Source: Calonectria ilicicola
Lineage: Eukaryota > Ascomycota > Sordariomycetes > Hypocreales > Nectriaceae
Direction: 5' to 3'
Length of the DNA stretch: 64,000 nt
Assembly (NCBI GenBank): GCA_020809705.1
Contig: CP085834.1
Location: forward strand, 1,860,001-1,924,000
The position numbers and the translations under genes are program-made. Under the pieces are notes generated by a model. The model was not told the origin of the DNA. It saw only the letters and a program-made list of their open reading frames with translations, and ran no database searches. Position 1 is the first letter of the stretch; each line of letters begins with the position of its first letter. Positions 60,531 through 64,000 of the stretch are shown in pieces.

Positions 60531-62504
60531 CTAATACAAAACTCCTTTGCCATACGCAAAGTGAGCTTCCATCCATCTTTCCTTTTCCTCCGCAATGACA
60601 AGAGGACAGACCGACACAAAGTCAAATCCAACTTCATCTCTGCTGGCGTTTGTCGTACTAGGAATTATATGAGGGCGCAACAATACCGGTTCGGCCAGGT
60701 CATCTAAAAGGAATAGCCAATCTAGATTGCCGGCGTATGATCGTGGATATATGCTATATGGACAGCGAGCTTTAAGTATGCCTGGGTCTAGTAGTTCGGC
60801 ACAGCCACAATTCGATTGATCATGGAGTAAGGTCTGAAGTAGTAAATGGCCAAATTGCTGCTCGGCAGGTTCTCACTGCCACTCTTTATGTCGGGACTGA
60901 ACATCTGGGACTGCTTGGGAATGGAAATGCCGGTCCTTTCCTGATCCAATGCCTTTTGCAATGCACATCTTGGCAGCTTTGTAAAAGTACCCTATAGCAG
61001 CATATCTTCTGATGTTATGAGATCTTTGGAGGTCGAAGATCCTACTCTCCCCAGAGCACAGCCCTTGAAAACCAAAAATTTGCTGAAGTCATGGATTGAC
61101 TGCCGTGGTGGCTGTATTCGCTCGCACGTCGAAATAATGTTCGTTGATCAGCCAAGATGGAACCTTAGCTTTTGGTCGCAAGCCTTGCACTCTCCAGTCG
61201 CAGATCCAAGATGGTAGGTCTTCTGCGCCGGATAATTTTGTCGAGGCATTCTTCTGGCGTTCTTGGGTATCCTCCACCAAAGGGATGCGATCAAGGTTAG
61301 GAAGTGTTACCCGACGCTCATTTTTAGGAATGCCCGTCCTGGTCAAAGGAAGAGGCTCCGCAATGCCTCTCGCGAAGCAGAGAAATTTCAAATTATTTTC
61401 ATTATTGACATAAGTCCTTATTAAACGGATAAAAGTGCTCTGCATGTCGAGAGTATAGTCAGGTTTGAGTTCTGTGTAACAGGTCAAAGCCAAGTGCGAT
61501 CTCGTGAATGCTTATATCCTGTCCCGCGCATCGCTGGCATCTCTTGGCAATCCATCTATAAGGATGTCAAGAAGAGGTTTTTTATATACACTGGGGGGAT
61601 GCTGGGTGGTGCGTTCTTGATGTGGCTTTGAAGCTTCAAACGCGCTAGGTACTTTGAACATGAATGCTTGCTCTTTTAGGGATGTATGAAGGGCTTCAAA
61701 TCGACTTAAAAAGGTACCTTGTTTAGGCCCTACGAAACCACGACCGTTGAATAAGGTCGTCAAAGCCCATAGCCAGATTGTTATTCTGACCTTCCACAAA
61801 CCCATCTAGTTGATCTTCGAACTCATCGCTGTCAAAATCTCCATCACGTACGAAGCTTTGGAGAAAATCCCAGAATTGATTGCATCCTTGGAGAGCAGGT
61901 CCAAGTGATACAAAAACATAGTTAGCTAATCGAAAAATATCCCCCATAAAGGATACTTGGTGATTTCTCTCCGTAACATTCTCCTGATCAATACTCAAAG
62001 CATCTGCCCAAATTGAATATGTGGATGGGCTGTCCAGATTGTTGAGAGAGCCTCCAAAAGGCTCAGTGTGACTCGTTTCATCACACCATCGCAGATAAGA
62101 GGCTGTGTGACGGGTGGGTCTCCCCAGACATAGGAGAGTGCCGTATAAGGTGGAGCCACTTGGGTGTTGGTATGTGCAAGTTTTATGGTCTGTGTTTGAC
62201 AGACTAGATATCCGGAACTCTGTGACTCGCGAATGTCGTATATAAGAACACGAATTTCATCATTCTCGAGGGCCGGTTTTGAATCAAGCCCCGCTTCTGA
62301 TTGCATAATTTCACCCTGAAGGGAGATGTCTTTCCAGTTGGTGAACAGCTCGGGTTTGTCCGAATAAACAACTCGCTCTGGGTATCTGATTCATTGAAAG
62401 GCACAGTATACGTGGTGTCTCAATCACATATTTCAAGAATGAAGTATGGAGCGTGCTTACTTCCCAAAAAGCTCTTCCACATGTGACATCAGATCGGCAG
62501 CCAT
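60531..62504 (-). pseudogene. Degenerate HET domain gene
   Basis: The 5' part is intact: exon 1 from the ATG at 62504 (MAADLMSHVEELFG) splices through a GTAAGC intron into a frame with YTALSYVWGDPP, the first HET motif. The frame then shifts by one base near 62025, between HPHIQF and WADALSIDQEN. It shifts again near 61730 after RSWFRRA, where a stop also falls, and a TAA interrupts RDRI at 61512. Homology resumes after each break (LPSWICDWRVQGL; WLFLLDDLAEPVLLRPH) down to 60531. HET proteins mediate incompatibility cell death. Several independent lesions mean the gene is dead unless the sequence has errors. One more intron could explain at most one of the breaks. Confidence 0.82.
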
Positions 62505-62822
62505 TATGTAAAATCACGACAGTAGTTTTCCACAGATGGTGGACACCCATCACTTAATTAGCTTTTTTATGTCGTTTTTAATTTCAAGAGTATTCTTTTC
62601 CAAATCCATTTCTCGGCTCCTTGCTATCATCGTTGAAACGTAGGTAAGCGGAGGAGATTAATTCACCATATCATAAATGTGTGGTATTGTCTCTGGATGT
62701 GCTTACACAATTTTTGTAGATTCACCTATACTGGTTTATATAAATAACTCTCGGTTGAAAGAAGTTAATTTTGTTCAATATGGCGACTTATTATAAGGGT
62801 ATCTATGTCTTCTCATATCCGA
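62505..62822. other. Spacer between HET pseudogene and MFS gene
   Basis: About 320 nt; nothing recognised. Confidence 0.4.
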
Positions 62823-64000
62823 TCAGGCTATTTGCAACATCGTTCGGAGACGTTTACCGAATATGTACAATGGTATTGTTGTTAGACATATCCCGATGCT
62901 TAGCGAAGCCCAAGTTGCCCAAAATACCTTTGGTCCGTGCTCTGCATAGTAATCATTTAATTTGAAAGAGAGGCCGAATGCAAAAGCACTTTTGACGAGC
63001 TATATCTGGTGTTAGCAGTGTATAGGGTTAGGGTTAGGGTTAAGAGGAACCGGTACTCACCATTGCTAAGCCAAATGCCTCGCCAGCCCTATCACCACAG
63101 ACATCGTTTGTATATGAGACAATGCCTGTGCAGCCAATACCAATTCCAAAATTAATAAACCCAAGAAAAATGGCGTTTACAATCAGTGCTGACTCATTGG
63201 AAATGGCAATGCCTAGTCCGTAACCACCAATACCGAGTGTAACCAAGCATGGAAACATAACAAAGAGCCTGAATTCTGGCTCGAATATTCCCTTGTTTCT
63301 CACTGACATTCTTTTTGCTAGTATGTCACATAGCCAGCCACCTGATAGTGTCCCTAGTGCGGATCCGATTAGTGGCGGGATTCCTGTGATCAAACCAACA
63401 GCTGAAGCCGAAAGATTGTATGGAGGTGCAGCAAAGATTTGATCAGCTACTGCTCCAGTGATGATGGACCAAGTAAATGTAACTGTCCACATAACACATC
63501 CCCATACCACAGCGGGATATTGGAGAAGCGCAAAAGGGCTGATAAGTCTTGGTAATAAAATTGACAATGGTTGAAACCGCACAAACGATATGCCAAAGAG
63601 CCTCCTCCAACCTGAAGCTTGGGTGCTTCTGCTATCATCTTCTTGTAACTCTTCCGATAGATTTCCTGCAGCATTTCCAGTCAAAATATACTTTTCATCA
63701 TCCGAAGGTTTAGTGACTTCACCCGCAATGACTGGAAGCACTCCATCAAGGCGGCGCTCAAATAGAGTCTCGGGTAACATAGCCACTACGGTGGCGAGTA
63801 GGACGCCATTGAAAATGGCCAACATCCAAAAGCACCATCGCCAGCCAAGAGCTTCGATCAAGTAGCCACTAATGATTGGTGCGATATTGACGGAGACGAT
63901 CACAGCGAAATTCCAGAGTCCTACTCTGCGTCCACGCTCGTGCACGAAGAATACATCATTGACTGAAGTGGTTCCGGCCAGAGAGAAGAACCCACCCATG
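62823..64000 (-). CDS. Major facilitator superfamily transporter, partial
   Basis: The 5' part lies beyond the right edge; the Met at 63999 is internal. Two exons are visible: 64000-63061 and 62999-62823, joined in phase. The first visible residues (FFVHERGRRVGLWNFAVIV) are the conserved loop after TM4 of DHA1-type drug/H+ antiporters. TM5-TM6 and a charged central loop (TKPSDDEKYILTGN) follow, then TM7-TM11 (GLITGIPPLIGSALGTLSGG; FINFGIGIGCTGIVSYTND), and TM12 in the last exon (FWATWASLSIGICLTTIPLYI). It should export small molecules across the plasma membrane. The last intron (63000-63060) contains telomere-type repeats. Confidence 0.9.
63023..63042 (+). repeat. Interstitial telomere-type repeat (TTAGGG)n
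   Basis: Twenty bases of perfect TTAGGG phase, just over three units, inside the last intron of the MFS gene. TTAGGG is the telomere repeat of most filamentous ascomycetes. The gene strand reads CCCTAA. Confidence 0.9.

Noticed and set aside
61512..62504. Repeat-induced point mutation as the cause of the HET lesions
   Set aside because: The damage includes single-base frameshifts and a stop where a Tyr codon would be expected, not the C-to-T pattern of RIP.

Overview
The window is genomic DNA of a filamentous ascomycete (Pezizomycotina, probably a sordariomycete). Short introns of about 45-80 nt with GTRNGY donors and CTAAC-like branch sites interrupt most genes. The families seen (HET, Clr5-ankyrin, LaeA-like methyltransferase, DUF3176, Sde182-like nucleoside hydrolase, GPI-anchored Ser/Thr-rich proteins) are typical of that group. 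Most genes had to be rebuilt across introns by hand. Gene density is low, with many 1-2 kb spacers, and the content looks accessory; I see no conserved housekeeping block. No transposon, CRISPR array or rRNA was recognised. One tRNA-Arg(ACG) is present.

Layout. 0.2-6.2 kb: F-box protein (-), C2H2-type zinc-finger-like protein (+), nine-exon LaeA-like methyltransferase (-). 6.6-13.4 kb: two divergently transcribed kinase fusions, kinase-HET (-) and kinase-NPL4-like-ENTH (+). 14.4-24.6 kb: an unknown protein of about 914 residues (-), a 1446-residue beta-rich plus helical protein (+), the tRNA, and a 265-residue helical protein (-). 26.7-31.8 kb: a 154-residue MABP-like protein (+), a DUF3176 membrane protein (+), a hypothetical protein (-). 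33.5-39.3 kb: Sde182-type nucleoside-hydrolase-like protein (+), old-yellow-enzyme family oxidoreductase (-), secreted mucin-like protein (-). 41.0-45.8 kb: a 1521-residue Clr5-ankyrin protein (+). 46.9-54.4 kb: PUD1/2-like protein (-), kinase-chitin-synthase-like fusion (-), F-box-like protein (-). 56-64 kb: two GPI-type cell-wall proteins, a small spliced gene, a broken HET gene (-), and a partial MFS transporter (-) with telomere-type repeats in its last intron.

The main result is a family of three kinase genes (6647-10172, 10886-13410, 48958-51710). They share a short N-terminal motif before the kinase domain and two introns at matching phase-0 positions, so they are paralogues. Each has a different C-terminal cargo: a HET domain; an NPL4 ubiquitin-like domain followed by an epsin ENTH domain; and a truncated copy of the N-terminal part of a chitin synthase. 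Protein kinases carrying pieces of conserved trafficking, proteostasis and cell-wall proteins resemble the integrated-decoy design of immune receptors. A role in fungal non-self recognition or defence is my inference; the domain architectures come from the sequence. The nearby HET pseudogene and Clr5-ankyrin gene fit an accessory, recognition-rich neighbourhood.
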